Of a stretch of DNA of 64,000 nucleotides, positions 24,891-37,121 are shown piece by piece (the stretch's first letter is position 1; every line of letters starts with the position of its first letter). The notes beneath the pieces are model-generated. The model did no database searches. It saw nothing but the letters and a program-made list of their open reading frames with translations, and was not told the origin of the DNA. The position numbers and the translations under genes are program-made. The stretch comes from Rhynchonema sp. JSB1_4 (lineage: Eukaryota > Nematoda > Chromadorea > Monhysterida > Xyalidae): contig JASAMV010000885.1 of NCBI GenBank assembly GCA_030248065.1, forward strand, positions 1 through 64,000, read 5' to 3'.

Positions 24891-27800
24891 ATGTCCATGA
24901 AACAAAATGACCAGAGTTCTAAACTGAGCAGCAGTCGGTCAGCAGTTGCTACCATGGTGGACACGATGCGAAGGACGGAAAAACATCGCTTCTTTCAATT
25001 GTGAGTATTTTTTAGCATCGTTGTGGTTTATTTTTGAGTTTCCTTTATTCAAATGGTTGAGACTTGAGAATGACTAAGATTCGAGATTATGCCGAACACG
25101 AATTGTGCAGGGTGGTATAGTCTTTCATTTTATTCTCGATTCACACACAGTATACAAGAAAGGTTTCATCGAAACAGCAGCAGTTTTCGGGCCACGTTGT
25201 CAACCTGTTGGTCATCACGCACGACGATGACTGCTATGTTTTCAAGGCGATGAAACATTTTCTGTATGTTGTTGCTGGACTATGATAAAACGGAAGGACG
25301 ATATTTGGTTGCCCGTTTCGAACCTGTTTTCACAAACAGACAGTGCAGTCATCGCCAGTGCGAATGCGCCAGATGGCCACGTGACGTCAAAAAGAGATAA
25401 GGTTGCAGGGATAGAGATTATCCGATTGCACATTGAACTAATTCCAGACCAATCCGTTCCACCATGTCTACCCCGTCACGTGTGACTGTGCGTCGTGCGA
25501 TATCCCTCGATCCATCACCACATTTGCCACAAACAATGTCCAACATCAATATCGACAAAACGCCGACTCAAACGGAAGATGAAATCGGGGTACTGCCTTT
25601 GGTCCATCAACCGCCCAGAAACGCGAGGAAATTGCGCACACCCAAACTGCATCGTGCAAATGATCTGACCGCCTCCAATGCCACCACTGAATTCGGAACT
25701 TTGGTGGATTCAGAAGTTGGTTATTTGGTTCCTGTATATTTCTGAGACACTAGCCGCCATAAAACTAGGCGAATGGATCGGTGTTTTATGCCGTTGGAAA
25801 GTAGTCTCCTTAAAATAGGCAAATCTCAAAATTAGCCTTCACCTTTTAAAATAGGTACTGAAACTGGCGTGAGCAAGACTGATTGGTTGGTCAAGTGTGA
25901 TACAATATTTTGAAACCACATCACCCCTAGGTGTTGCATCGTCTGGGCATTCCATCAACCGAACGGATGTCAGACACAAACAGTGCACCACAACATGAAC
26001 AACACGATTCGGTGAGCGGATCGAGTGGATACGACTCGGGTATGCGATCATGTGTAATACATATATGCACATCACGGGCTTTCTTCGGACACGTGACCAG
26101 CGCAAAAGTTACAAAGGAACTGCTTTTTTAAACTGGTCGAAATGTGCTTCAGTATGAAGTCACGATCAGCCATCTGCCTGGCTGTACAAGTGTTCGCTTT
26201 GTGAATACGCGAGGGACAATGTTTGACCCAAGTTGTCAATCGATATATGTACTTCTTTCGAAATACAGGCGGCAGCAAGACAGTGGAGATACTTGAGATC
26301 GACCATCCTCTGAACAGCAGTGGCACGAATCTCGTCTACAAGCACATCCCGCATTATCAACGACTGTCAGGCAGCAGACATTGTGACCGATGCTGGGCAC
26401 ATGCCGCACCCATGAAGACACCAAGTACGTGCATAAAAATTAAACTGATGTTTCATGCGTCAGCTGGTGTGTTTTGTTTTTTATATGTGATTTTAGCTGA
26501 TGTTTTCTGCTTGGTGCAGTTAATTTGATTGTATGCTTCCGATTCGCGTTCATAGCATCCAATGTGGGACGTGGCAGGAATATTCATTAGGTGCAGAGTG
26601 TAACGTTGGATTTTTTAAATTATTTAGAGCCTATAACCGACTTGATAACGTGAACATAATTAACTCAGAGCACAGTTGACGATTTCGTAACTTCACACAA
26701 GGTCCTCTTGAATCTTTTCTTGATCACGCGAGATTGAGCCAATCTTGGACGTTTCAAGATGATTATGACTCTCGTATAACAACCAGAACGGCGGCTGTAC
26801 TCTTAAAACTTAACTCTAAACTTAACCAATCTCATGTTTACTTCTCAGCTCCACCCGATAAAGCAACGCCCACCAAGAAGCAGCCCAGCTCTAATCGAGC
26901 AAAAAAGCCACGTTCCGGTTCTCTGCCAACGATTATCAACGAAACAGAAGCGAAACTGAAGAAGAGCACATCCAAAGACAAACAACCACAGTCAACCATG
27001 TCTGACAGAATAAGGGGTCGATCGGGGTCAGTGAAGAAATCTGATGCTGCGAGCCGATCCAGCCAACAACCGAAAACGCCGCACAATTCGATGTTGACGT
27101 TGGGCGAATCAGAGAAAGTTAGTGCTGGTGATGTCAATTCACAACGGCAGGCAAATCACAGGTTTGACACCAGTGTGCGGTGCATATTAAAACATTGCAC
27201 TCATTCGACGATCCGCCAGATGCATCTGGAGCGCTGAGTCACACACAGAAACGCGCACACGTAATTCTTGCTGACACTAAAAATTTTAGTAAATAAATTT
27301 TTCTGACCACCGTGGCATGATCCTTGTGCAACTAACCTAGGGAAAAATTCTCGACCATCACAAACTATGAAACATCTCAGGACGACACACAAGCACCGCG
27401 CCGTCCATCGTGGGGTCGCGACACTCGGACAACGCTGCTTCGTCAACGACGACAACAACAATTAATGAGTAAATCAACCGACAATATTGCTGGTGCGACC
27501 GGGAAACGTCAGCCGCCGCAATCCAGCGGTCAAATGAAAAATGCGGTCTCCGCGCACAGAATTGCGGATCAGAATGTCAGTAATGGAAACAGCAAGAAAA
27601 ACACCACCAAAGTCAAGTAAGAGTTTTTTTTATGATGAAGTATAATCACCAGTACCTATAAGAAATTTCGCATTTTAGGCCATTCAAATTTGCCACCGAG
27701 CGCGCGGCGCAGGCACGTGAAAATGGACAGTTGAGATTGGAAGCGATGACCAGGAAGCAATTAGAAGAGAAATTGACCTTGTTGGAAACCAGACATCAGA

Positions 27801-28047
27801 CAGGTTACTTGATTTTCAGTAAGGATTATCCTGACGAAGTGTCTGTGCACCACTGTCCTGTCGAACAGAACCGAGCGGTTGCATTTCAGCTCTGCGCAAT
27901 TTGCGTTTCATGAAACACAAGAACACAAGCGAAAAGCGGCCAGCCAATCGAATGGATCAGAGTTGTTCACCCGTACAGGAATTGGTGCGCGTTCAACCCG
28001 TGAAGGTGCGCGCGCTCGAGAATTTTTGGCAAAGAAATGCGGGTTGA
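24891..28047 (+). CDS. Basic Ser/Lys-rich protein with TPX2-like motif, about 508 aa
   Basis: Nine exons close in phase to 1527 nt: 24891-25000, 25151-25246, 25448-25715, 25931-26039, 26269-26424, 26849-27117, 27381-27616, 27679-27803 and 27890-28047. Most of the protein is low-complexity Ser/Pro/Lys/Gln, likely disordered, with TPTKKQPSSNRAKKPRSGS and repeated SRSSQQPK-type basic patches. Near the C-terminus a charged helical block starts KPFKFATERAAQARENG and continues EAMTRKQLEEKLTLLETRHQ, resembling the PFxFxTxxR unit of TPX2-type microtubule-binding proteins. A spindle or microtubule role is inferred only from that motif. The exon 2 donor is GC (TCAAG|GC), as in the GPCR gene. No obvious trans-splice site at the ATG. 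Confidence 0.62.
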
Positions 28048-28049
28048 TT

Positions 28050-28390
28050 GTATATTGAAATGCGCTGATGAACGCGACGCGCATTTACGCTGACGATGGC
28101 CTGGTGCACTACATTCCTCAAGAATTGACGACCGTTGTGCATTTACAAGCAACATGTTTTGACCAGCTCATGTGTCTTTTTGGGATCAGGTAGCCATTCG
28201 ATGCATTCGCACTGACGATGACCCGGTGCACCGCTCGTGTGCAAGAGCAGGTCAACGGCAAAGCCAAAAACAGCAATGCTGTACAATTTGTCACAGTGTG
28301 ACCTTGCCTTGCTGTTGCACATGGGTAGAAATCTTTTCTAAGCGACTTAAAACCTGTTTACACTGACGATGCACTGGCACACCGAAAGTT
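28050..28390. repeat. Three copies of a CACTGACGATG(A)CCGGTGCAC motif
   Basis: Related 25-bp units occur at about 28086-28115, 28208-28232 and 28358-28383. The core is C(G/A)CTGACGATG followed by C(C/T)GG(T/C)(G/A)CAC. Similar single units are at about 13227 (progranulin intron 1) and 59731. This could be the word array of another MITE family; I could not find termini. Confidence 0.5.
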
Positions 28391-28452
28391 TTTGGGAATA
28401 GGTGGGTGGACAGACAAATGAGAGACAAGCTTGCAAAACTTAGGTGCCCGCC

Positions 28453-29239
28453 ATGTCAACCAACCAAACCCCGAGTGAAACATCAACCATCATCAACACC
28501 ACCGATGTCGAATGTCCAGCACCACGGGCATCCAGACAACTTAGTGCAAACAGTGATGATGACGAAGAGACAGAGCTGAAGGCTATACAGGTTGGGCGAA
28601 ATGGGGGTCACACTACGGTTTCGCCCAAAAGTCCGGATTAATTGAACGAACTTGTAATCCAAGCAGTTCAGGTATGCTTGTACTTCTGGAAAAGAAATTT
28701 CGCTTGAGATTGAGACATGCACGCAAATGCATGAAGCACCAACCGTGATTCTGTGAGCCGTATCACGCCAAGTAATACTTCGGTTGGTCTGCAACAAAGC
28801 AGAAGCAACTGTTGCTTGAGCCAGGTTTCAGTAGAATTGTGGATGTAGTACGACGACTGATTTCGACAACCATAAGCGTGCTTTTGACGTATAATTAACG
28901 TTCGATAGATCTCCCTGCTAACCAAAACACAACATAGGGCAATATTCACTTCAGTCACCAGATGAGCCTCGCGACCTTCCCACAAGTGACGTTATCCAAA
29001 GTGTGGTGCGTGGCAGTGTGCATGACGCAATACGACACACAGCCAGCAAACAGGCTCGCCATCACCTTGCACATCGAGCTAGACACAAAGCGGGCAATAT
29101 GACATTCGCTCGGAGTCCAGACCAGGAGGACCCACTGCTCCAAGATGTGAAAAAGTTTGTGCATGCACAATTGGTGCCAGCAGCTACTGACATGGCTAAG
29201 GATCAGATCAGGAAACACGCAGCCGCTCCTGCGCTGTGA
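28453..29239 (+). CDS. Small two-exon gene, unknown 140-aa protein
   Basis: Exon 28453-28590 (46 codons, phase 0) joins exon 28955-29239 to give 140 aa. The first half is Ser/Thr-rich and acidic (SANSDDDEETELKAIQ). The second is basic and His/Ala-rich with a predicted helix (SVHDAIRHTASKQARHH) and ends AAAPAL. There is no signal peptide or membrane segment and no family recognised. An ACTTAG acceptor lies 9 bases upstream of the ATG with no visible donor, compatible with trans-splicing. It follows the TPX2-like gene by 400 bp on the same strand, so a shared operon is possible but unproven. Confidence 0.58.
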
Positions 29240-30043
29240 AACATCACGTGGAACTGAATACCAAACTATTTTGTTCCTTGTCTGATAATTGATCAATTGA
29301 CTCGGTTATTTGAATTCGTGTCTCGTATTTTCTTGACCACATAACCGGCGTATCACTGCATAAAGATTGCATGTGTTATATTTATATATACTATACATAT
29401 TTTCGTGAACATCACAAAAACTACGCAAACAAAGAGAGTAAGATTGGAAGCCCGTATTTTGAATACGAATCAAGCAGTGAAACCAGGTGGTTAGCTGTGT
29501 GAACAAAGTTCAAAACTAATAATCCATTCCACGATATGGTCCAAAAAGGAGTCGATTTCTAGCAAAATAATGCAAAAATCCGTAATTAAAAATTCGACAA
29601 GCTGAGCAAAGCGTTCAAACCGAGATATGTACAAAAGTGATAAACAATGAACGTTTCTAACACAATTATGATTTCAATCCAACTAAAAGTCAATCCTTTG
29701 AGATTTCGTTGGATAATGCAGGTTGTAGCCTGACGAATGCGATGTATCACAACAATATTTAGCAGATACGTGATCATTAGATCTGACAACTTGTTTCCAG
29801 AAAAGTGATTAGCCACAAGCGTAAAATAAACGAAAATATGAATTTGAAAACAGATACCATGCTGAAGGATCAAGCCAATCAAAATGGAATGAATCTATGC
29901 AATACAATCAACGGCAATTTTAAAAATGCAAGCGAACAGCTTTAGCTGCACGCGTGTTCTGTTAATCTAGAAGGCATTTGCGAACGGTCTGAGGACTGAA
30001 CACTCATGTGGCGTTTCAAAACATAAAAAATATCAAAAGTTAA
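29240..30043. other. Intergenic region, no feature seen
   Basis: This region lies between two converging 3' ends. AT-rich sequence, no convincing ORF, no inverted repeat noticed. Confidence 0.5.
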
Positions 30044-32958
30044 TCAATCAATCGATGACCTTTCCGGATGCAGCACACTGTCGACAGCAGTGAACACGAT
30101 GTCGAATGCCTTCCGATAACCCTCCTGAGTCAGATGACAATAATCGAACATGTCGTGGTGGTCGATTGAACCGTCAGCAGCTATAATAATGGCAAACACT
30201 TATGGTGAGACTTAGAACTATACTGGCATGCGAAAAAAACCGGTTTTTTTTTCGAAGAAAAAACGAAAAAAAACCGTTTTTTTCCGAGACCCGAATACTT
30301 TTCCATTTATTTTTCCGTGGGTATCTTTTCGGTTTTTGATCGGAAAAATATCGGTACTTTATCCCAATTTTTTCAAAAAATTGTAATGCAAAACTGATGA
30401 GTGCTTCGATTTCAGTGAAAAATTGGCTCGAGCACAAAAATTAACCGGCCCAAAATGGGCCAAAAAGCGTGTAAATCAAGTGTTTTGGACTGACTTCAAC
30501 ACTCTTCAAGAGCACTCTCGTCACTTCGAACAAATTTTACACTGAAATTGTTATATTTTTCGAAATTACGTTCTTAAGTACTGGAAAAGTATTTGGGAAA
30601 AAACGGTTTTTTTCGGAAAAAACCGTTTTTTCCACGAAAAATAAAAAACGGTTCTTTATGACAGTATACTTAGAACGTAGTTGCCGCGAGCGTAAACAGG
30701 TTAGCTGACTTGCTCCCAGCCAGCATTTGATTGGAAGCATTAAACGTCGATGTTAACCACATTAACCGTGAGTAAACCACAACAATAATATCTTCAACCT
30801 GAAGTTTAAAAGCCGTGGTCAACAAACTAACCAGTAAAGCCGGGATCAATACATAACGTTCTGACAGAGGCGTCAGGGTTGCAGGGGAATGCGGCATCGA
30901 GCCTCTCATTCACTTCACTTGTGAACTCACGCCGAGGATTCGCCGAGCGACCGGTGGGAAGCAGTTTCTGCAAAACTGTTGACTTAAAATTGCTGCGGAA
31001 ATAGTGCTTGCAACCTTTGTGCTAGCGTCCGCGAGCTCAACCATTGTTTGTTACGCATCCAACTGTGAAGTTAATCTGAAATAAATTGCTGCAAAGACCT
31101 ATGCCAATCAGCCAGAGTTAGGAGGCTAGGGGAAAATGCTTCTTTTTCGACGAACACCAGTGTGGGCGACAATAAACCTCCAATTGCAAGCCAACGCACC
31201 AGAACAAACACGAATGCAGCGGGGTGTTTCTGTCGCATCACATCAACGACTTTCACCAAATCGCCCACGGTGTCATCGGCATTGTTGCTCAAATCGAACG
31301 TACCAGACGATACGACGATGATCTGACCGGAAAATTGTTGCCTTCTTAGATTTGTTTTGGCAGAAAATAAAAGTGGATATTAAACAAAACGAACAACCAA
31401 CTTTTGGTTTTATTCCGTCCAACTCTCCGTGCCTGACCCGCCAGAGCAGCCTGTCGGTGGTGTCGCAGAGAATGCCGAAACACAGACAATGTAGGGGCGC
31501 GAATAGATCGTTGTACACCTGAAGGATAACTGTTGTACGGCGGGTGAGTGGAAAGTGTAGAGGAAACAAAAATGCCGAAAAAATAAAACCGAACCTGACT
31601 TTGCTCCAAGAGGGCGACGTGTGAATCGCCGATGAACAATACGTCTGGCTCCTTGTCCACAGACTCCAGAACGAAAAGATCGTGCTGATCAAGAAAGTAA
31701 TGAAAGATGAACAAGGACATTTGTGTCACTAAATGAAGCTGAAATTACGGGCCTAACCAGTGTTGGAGGTGGGGGGTTTGGGGGGTAGCCCGCCCTCAGT
31801 ACAGTAGGTATCCTCCTCGCCTGGTACAGTAGGTATCCCCCCCGATGTTTGGCATGGTACAGTTGGTATCCCCTCCGATTTTCACCCCGGTGCAGTAGGT
31901 ATCAGTGTAGTTCATGGGGGGAGGGGAGGGGGGACCCCCCTAAGGTACACTAATTTCCCCGACCAAGGTACACTAGTACACTAATTTCCCCTCCGGGAAC
32001 ACTAATTTCCCCAATTTTTGCCTAAAATGGCCATTTTTAGGCCTAAAATGGGATTTTTAGGCCTAAAATGTGTGATTTTTGGGTCAATGTTCTCAAAAGT
32101 CGCCAAAATACCCTTTTTATGAAGAATTCTTTCCAAAAAGGGGTAAAAATAGGTCAATTTTTCTACCTCAAAAAGTGACTTTTTCCTGATTTTGGGTCTT
32201 CCCCCTTCCCCCAGGGAGGTACACTAATTTCCCCTCCGAAAAAGTAGGGAGGTACACTAATTTCCCCGCCGGACCAGGAACTACACTGGTAGGTATCCCC
32301 CGATTTTGCCCCAAAATTGCCAATTTTTAACCAAAATGGCCAAAATTAGTGTAAAATCAGTGGTTTATGTACCTGGTGCGACGGTTAGTGTGCTGGGGGA
32401 CCCCCTAGAACTGCAAATGCAATGGTCGTGTCGGACAGTGTAGTTCCCGGAGGGGAGCGGGTCCGGTACCTACTCCTTAGGGGGGGGAATCTCCCCCATC
32501 CCCCCCAGCCACTACACTGCCCTCAGGAACGTCTGCTCCCCCAATTTTTGCCTAAAATAGGCAAATTTAGGCTTAAAATAGGCATTTTTTAGGCACAAAA
32601 TGAGTGACGCTTAGGTCAATGTTGTCAAAAATCGCCAAAATACCCTTTTTATTGAGTTTTTTCCAAAAAGAGGCAAAAACGGGTCAAATTTTCGACCTCA
32701 AAAAATGACTTTTCTCCAAATTTGGGTCCTCTCCCCAGGTGGGTACGTCTGTCCCCCCTCCGAAAAAAGGGGTACCGCCTGTTCCCCCTCCGGGTCCGGA
32801 CCAGGAACTATGCTGGTGACGGGCCCACCCGGATCCGACGTGGCGTAATTTGGTCCGATTCCTCCCACCTCTCTCTGGTCTGGACTCACTTGATCACGCC
32901 ATCGATTATCGCCAAAATGAGGCGGCAAACTCGACGGCAAATCGTTGTCAGTGGACAT
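30044..32958 (-). CDS. PAFAH1B2: Platelet-activating factor acetylhydrolase IB catalytic subunit (PAFAH1B2/3-like), 223 aa, complete
   Basis: Six minus-strand exons (32958-32890, 31684-31595, 31518-31402, 31322-31200, 30967-30832, 30180-30044) close in phase to 672 nt; family members are about 230 aa. The order matches PAFAH1B catalytic subunits: DNRWRDQ, then KEPDVLFIGDSHVAL with the nucleophile Ser of the GDS motif, then YNDLFAPLHCLCFGI, GDLVKVVDVM, LLPTGRSANPRR, and HHDMFDYCHLTQEGY with the catalytic Asp and His (DxxH). It is a cytosolic SGNH-type esterase removing the sn-2 acetyl group of PAF, classically complexed with LIS1 (family knowledge). The WVGTNN-like block reads SSGTFDLSNN, a divergence near the oxyanion-hole Asn. 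Intron 1 (1.2 kb) is full of hAT MITEs and intron 5 holds an AAAAAACCG foldback. B2 versus B3 cannot be decided. Confidence 0.95.
30214..30672. mobile_element. Element with AAAAAACCGTTTTTTTCC words in PAFAH intron 5
   Basis: Both ends carry inverted arrays of GGAAAAAACCGTTTTTTTCC-type words. The terminal sequences CTGGCATGC and GACAGTATACT are only roughly matched. The same word recurs at 33.95-35.15 kb, where another element splits it, and near 52.0 kb. Confidence 0.65.
31758..32395. mobile_element. Truncated hAT-like element, word GTACAGTAGGTATCCCCC
   Basis: It starts CAGTGTTGGAGGTGGGG, the same end as the complete copy at 49.3 kb, followed by four GTACAGTAGGTATCC words and the family interior. 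The complete 386-bp element below is inserted in its fourth word. The right terminus is missing. Confidence 0.75.
31903..32288. mobile_element. hAT MITE, word TACACTAATTTCCCC, TSD GTAGGTAT
   Basis: Ends are CAGTGTAGTTC... and ...GAACTACACTG. The 8-bp duplication GTAGGTAT is exact (31895-31902, 32289-32296). Words TACACTAATTTCCCC point inwards from both ends. The interior (GCCTAAAATGGCCATTTTTA ... CAAAAAGTGACTTTTTCCTG) is shared with elements carrying other words at 32.4, 42.6, 43.9, 46.0 and 47.2 kb. Confidence 0.95.
32436..32815. mobile_element. hAT MITE, word TACGTCTGTTCCCCC
   Basis: It has the same interior as the previous element but with GTACGTCTGCTCCCCC and CCGCCTGTTCCCCC words. The flanks GTGTCGGA and GTGACGGG match at 6 of 8 positions. 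Its left half contains the end of a GGTACC-word element (CCCCAGCCACTACACTG). It lies in PAFAH intron 1. Confidence 0.8.
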
Positions 32959-33232
32959 GAAACGTGTAAAATTACCGCGCCGGAATGGACACCAATGAGA
33001 ACGAGGCTGATAATGATAACGCTCCAACTCCAACCAATTAGTCCTTTGTCTGAAGAACGCCAACAAACCGAACTGAAGAGCGCTTTGTTTACTTGACTAG
33101 GTCACCCTCACCGAGCCTAAGGTCGGCCCGGCCCGATTTTGGGCTCAAAGGAAAAAAGGTCAAAATTTCTAAAAATTTTCTTGGGAAGGCATTTTAGACA
33201 TCAAAAATTTTGTTCCCCCCTAGCTCGGCCGG

Positions 33233-33646
33233 CAGTGCTGTGGCTGGGGGGGGGTGGGGGGGGTCCCCCCCCCAATGGTACCCTACCCGCCCCGGCCTGG
33301 TACGCTACCCCCCTACCCGCCCCGCTCTGGTACCCTCCTACCCGCCCCGATTTTTACCCCCAAAATGCCCATTTTTCGGTCAAAAATGCCCAAATTTCGA
33401 CCGAAAACCTTAAAAAGTGCAAAAAATCTCGCGCTGCGCGCGATATATGCACTTTTTAGTACATAAAAACAGGCACCCGAAAAAACTTGTGTTGTACCCT
33501 ACCCGCCCCGAAAAATCTCTCCCCCCCCCCCCCCCCCAAACCGGATTTCCCCCCCCCCCAAGATCCCAGGTACACTACCCCCCTACCCGCCCCGATTTTT
33601 TCCACCTATGTACCCTACCCGACCCGCAAAAGTAGCCACAGCACTG
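33233..33646. mobile_element. hAT MITE, word TACCCTACCCGCCCCG, TSD TCGGCCGG
   Basis: Ends CAGTGCTGTGGCTGG and CCACAGCACTG. The exact 8-bp duplication TCGGCCGG lies at 33225-33232 and 33647-33654. Words TACCCGCCCCG are repeated about nine times. A central CGCGCTGCGCGCG palindrome is present. A truncated copy lies at about 48.6-48.9 kb. Confidence 0.95.
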
Positions 33647-33654
33647 TCGGCCGG

Positions 33655-35160
33655 TACAGTAGGTAGGTTGATTGCAGGCCTTTCTGGTGGTACAGTAGGT
33701 TGATTGCACGCCTGTGTAGCCACACCACTGGTAGGTAGGTTGTCGCCCCACATTTTTAGTGGTACAATTACAGTAGGTTGCCGCCCCGCCTGGGTAGCCA
33801 CACCCACACCACTGGACAATACTGATCACTTACTTGCCGAATCCGTCAGAAATTTTAGTATTTTTGACAAGAAAATCCCTACTTTTTTCAGTAAAATAAG
33901 TCACTTCAGAATATACTTGCGTATTTTTCCGCAAAATATATATTTGAAAAAAAAACCGTTTTTTTCCAAATATTTTTCCAGTACTTAAGGATACCCATGG
34001 TCCAAAAACGCCTATTTTGGAGAAAATTTTGTCGGGAAATGGCCTGAAACATGCTAAAAATTCACTTGGAGATTAAACAGTGCTCCTTTTGAACTGTTTT
34101 AGCACCGATTTACCGTAAAAACCTAAATACAGCCCCCCCCCCGGAATAGAGCCCCCCCGTAATACAGCCCCCCCAAAATGGGGTCAGTGAATTAATAGAG
34201 CCCCCCCCCCGGAATAGAGCCCCCCCTAAGTAACATCCCCTATACAGTAGTGTATTAAGGCGTGATCACTGGTGTAGCTACCCAGGCGGGGCGGCAGCCT
34301 ACTGTACCACCCAAAATGCGGGGCGGCAACCTACCTACTGTACCAGCCGAGCTAGGGGGGGGTCGTACCACTTGGGGGGGGGGTCATCTGGAAACCGAAA
34401 TTTTTTATGTCTAAATACTGAAGAAAATGTGGCCTAAAACACTAATTTCGCGCGCAGCGCGCGATTTTTCGCCTATTTGCAGACAAATATGCTAATTTTA
34501 TGCAATTTTAAGCCAAAAATGAATGTTTTGGGTGAAAAGTTAGGTGGGGCGGCAACCTACCTACTGTACCAGGGGAGGGGCGGCAACCTACCTACTGTAC
34601 CAGGCGAGGGGCGGCAACCTACCTACTGTACCTTGGGGGGGGGGACCCCCCCCAGCCACACCATTGGGCGTGATAGTGGTACATAGGTACATTTATGCAC
34701 GTTTGTTGTTCGTTCAGAGCACAGCACATAATACGCCTCTTATTGACGATTAGACACGAATAAATGCGATTACAAGCGAAAAAACATCCTTTCAAACCCC
34801 TTCTTAGGGGTTTTTGGGGGTATTTCTGGGAACAATTTTTTCAGGTTCTGGTCAGTGAATTAATAGAGGCCCCCCCGGAATAGAGCCCCCCCGTAATAGA
34901 GCCCCCCCCAAAATGGGGTCAGTGAATTAATAGAGCCCCCCCTTCTATTTAGGTTTTTACGGTACATTAGTTTTGACAACATTCTGTCGTAATCCTTGAA
35001 AATATTTCGGAAATTTTTGGAAAAAAAACCGTTTTTTTCCAAAAGTTGCCACTTGGAAAAATTTCCGGAAAAATAAAAACGTATTTTTCCGAGCCTCGGA
35101 AAAAACGGTTTTTTGGTCCGAAAGAAAACGGTTTTTTTCCGGCCCGCAAGTATACTTCAG
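33655..35160. mobile_element. Nested cluster: GGTACAGTAGGTTG-word, TACCGTAAAA and AAAAAACCG elements
   Basis: From 33.65 to 33.83 kb lie GGTACAGTAGGTAGGTTG words ending GTAGCCACACC. A second copy (about 34264-34668) has ends CACTGGTGTAGC and CAGCCACACCATTG and a central CGCGCGCAGCGCGCG. It sits inside an element bounded by TACCGTAAAAACCTAAATA at 34112 and its complement at 34962, with TA on both sides (mariner-type duplication). That element splits an AAAAAACCG-word element running to about 35150. Boundaries of the outer element are approximate. Confidence 0.65.
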
Positions 35161-35261
35161 AAGCTTCGGGCCGGCCCAATTGCGTCCTCTGGCTGTGAAG
35201 GTCTTGGGTTCTGTAACACGACAGACAACTGAAAAGAGTGAAGATCGGTAAAAATGCGTCG

Positions 35262-36153
35262 CAGTGTAGTGGCTGGGGGGGGGATGGGGGGGGGGATGCC
35301 CCCCCCCTACGGAGTAGGTACCTTGCAACCACCCCTTGGGGGGGGGGATGGGGGGGAAGGGTAGGTACCTTGCAACCACCCCGGAGGGTACCTTGCAACC
35401 ATCAATTTATGGTTTTTATAGGCAAAAATGGGTGTTTTTCGACCTCAAAACCCCAAAAATCGCGCGCTCCGCGCGCAAACCTCCATATAATAGGTATTTT
35501 AGGCAAATTTTCGGCCAAAATGCAAAAAAGTACCAATTTTTCGGCCAAATTTGCAGTATAATGCATGCAAAAAACACCCTTTTTTCGGACCTCAGGGGTA
35601 CCTTGCAACCTCCCGGAGCAGTGTGGTGGCAGGCCAATCGACCCAAGATACCCTAGGGGGGGGGGAAGGTTTCGGACTTACTCGAGATACCCCCCAGAGG
35701 CTACCCAAGATACCCCTATGGTCCGTCAAAAGGCGAAAAAAGGCCGTTTTTTGCATGCAATTTTACTGCAAAATTGGCCTAAAAATGGGTATTTTTTGAC
35801 ATTTTTGCCGAAAATTGGCCTAAAATGACCATTTTTGGGTGTTTGCGCGCGGAGCGCGCGATTTTTGGGGGTCCCGAGGTCGAAAAACACCTATTTTTGC
35901 CTTTGAAAACCATAAATCTACTTACTCGAGATACCCTTTGGGGTCGGCTCGAGATAGATACCCTTCCCCCCCCCATCCCCCCCCCTAAGGGTTGACTCGA
36001 GATAGATACCCCTTAGGGGGGGAATCCCCCCCCCCCATCCCCCCAGCCACTACAGTGTCCCGGAGGCTGGGTAGGGGGGTACCTTGCAACCATCTGGATC
36101 CATCCCCCCCCCAAGGGTACCTTGCATGCAACCATCTGCCTGCCACTACACTG
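35262..36153. mobile_element. hAT MITE, word GGTTGCAAGGTACC, carrying another element inside
   Basis: Ends CAGTGTAGTGGCTGG and CTGCCACTACACTG. It has GGTACCTTGCAACC words in both halves and a central GCGCGCTCCGCGCGC palindrome. It is interrupted at 35619-36057 by a second element. The flanks (ATGCGTCG, CGTCATGG) do not match, so one end may have recombined. Confidence 0.85.
35619..36057. mobile_element. hAT MITE, word ACTCGAGATAGATACCCC, TSD TCCCGGAG
   Basis: Ends CAGTGTGGTGGCAGG and CCAGCCACTACAGTG. The exact duplication TCCCGGAG lies at 35611-35618 and 36058-36065. The interior (GAGGTCGAAAAACACC(T/C)ATT, TTTTTGCATGCA, GCGCGCGGAGCGCGC) is the same as that of the GGTTGCAAGGTACC element it sits in, yet every word is replaced. 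Confidence 0.95.
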
Positions 36154-36404
36154 CGTCATGGTATCCACAAATACGTCACGATGGCTTCAATTTTGTCGCT
36201 AATCAAACATATTTTCATCGATTCACTTTGTTACGGTCGGAGGTCGGGGTCGGACGAAATTTCTGAAGTGTGAGAGCTCGCTGCTTCAACTTGAGCACCG
36301 CGATTGAAACATCTGTTGCACTTGATCCTTTATTTGCGCAGTGGAGTTGTGTATAGCCCAACCACGTGCTCATGAGACGCTCCTTTTAAAGCTTGCTTGG
36401 TCAA

Positions 36405-37121
36405 GTTCAAGTTTTATGCACGCTCACGCAAAAGCCCGGAGGCTAGGAAAATAACCAAAATGAACAAGATATGAGCAAAACAACGAACACAAACAACAGA
36501 TGACGTGACGTGAGGTGACGCTCGAGAAAACCAAAGGGCAGAAAGTGTGCGCAGCACAGCACAAACAGCAACCAAATGAATAAGAAAAGCGCGGAAACAA
36601 ACCAAGAATTCAGTTGTTGTAATGGTCAACGGCACGTCGAACGGAACAGACACAGCTACGAAGTGCGATGGTTATTATGAGATGTATATAATGATGTTGA
36701 TGAACAATTTTGAATTCTTATTGGTCTGAAAGTGAGCAAGACCAATTAGCAGCGATTTAGCAGAGCAGGACCAACAAGTGGAGTGGGGAGAATAAATTGA
36801 TGGCAGAAGAAAAATTGGACTGAATATGGTCCCAGAGACGGTCTCAAATTCAAATTCAAATTTTATTTGCAAGCTCACGCAAAGACCTACAACGAGACCG
36901 AAAACGACACGAAAACACCTGAAAAATAAACATATGACTGTATGTAACATAATAATAATGATGAATGAACAAACGACAAAACGTACCAGAGAAATTCTAA
37001 AATAACCAAAAACACAGCAACGACAGACGAAAAATCAGTGATCAATGGCGGACACGAGATGAAAAAAGGCGACAAAGAAATTGACGATTACCTGAAAGCA
37101 GCAACTCAGTGACTGAGGAGA
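36405..37121 (-). repeat. LINE 3' untranslated tails (two copies of a TTCAA...GCTCACGC unit)
   Basis: Two related segments begin near 36405 (CAAGTTTTATGCACGCTCACGC) and 36850 (CAAATTTTATTTGCAAGCTCACGC). They lie downstream, on the minus strand, of LINE reverse-transcriptase C-terminal coding sequence, so they are probably non-LTR 3' tails. Confidence 0.45.

Noticed and set aside
33119..33140. Independent promoter or CpG element from GGCCCGGCCC runs
   Set aside because: The same runs recur in a transposon-like family at 38.5, 46.0, 46.5 and 51.2 kb.
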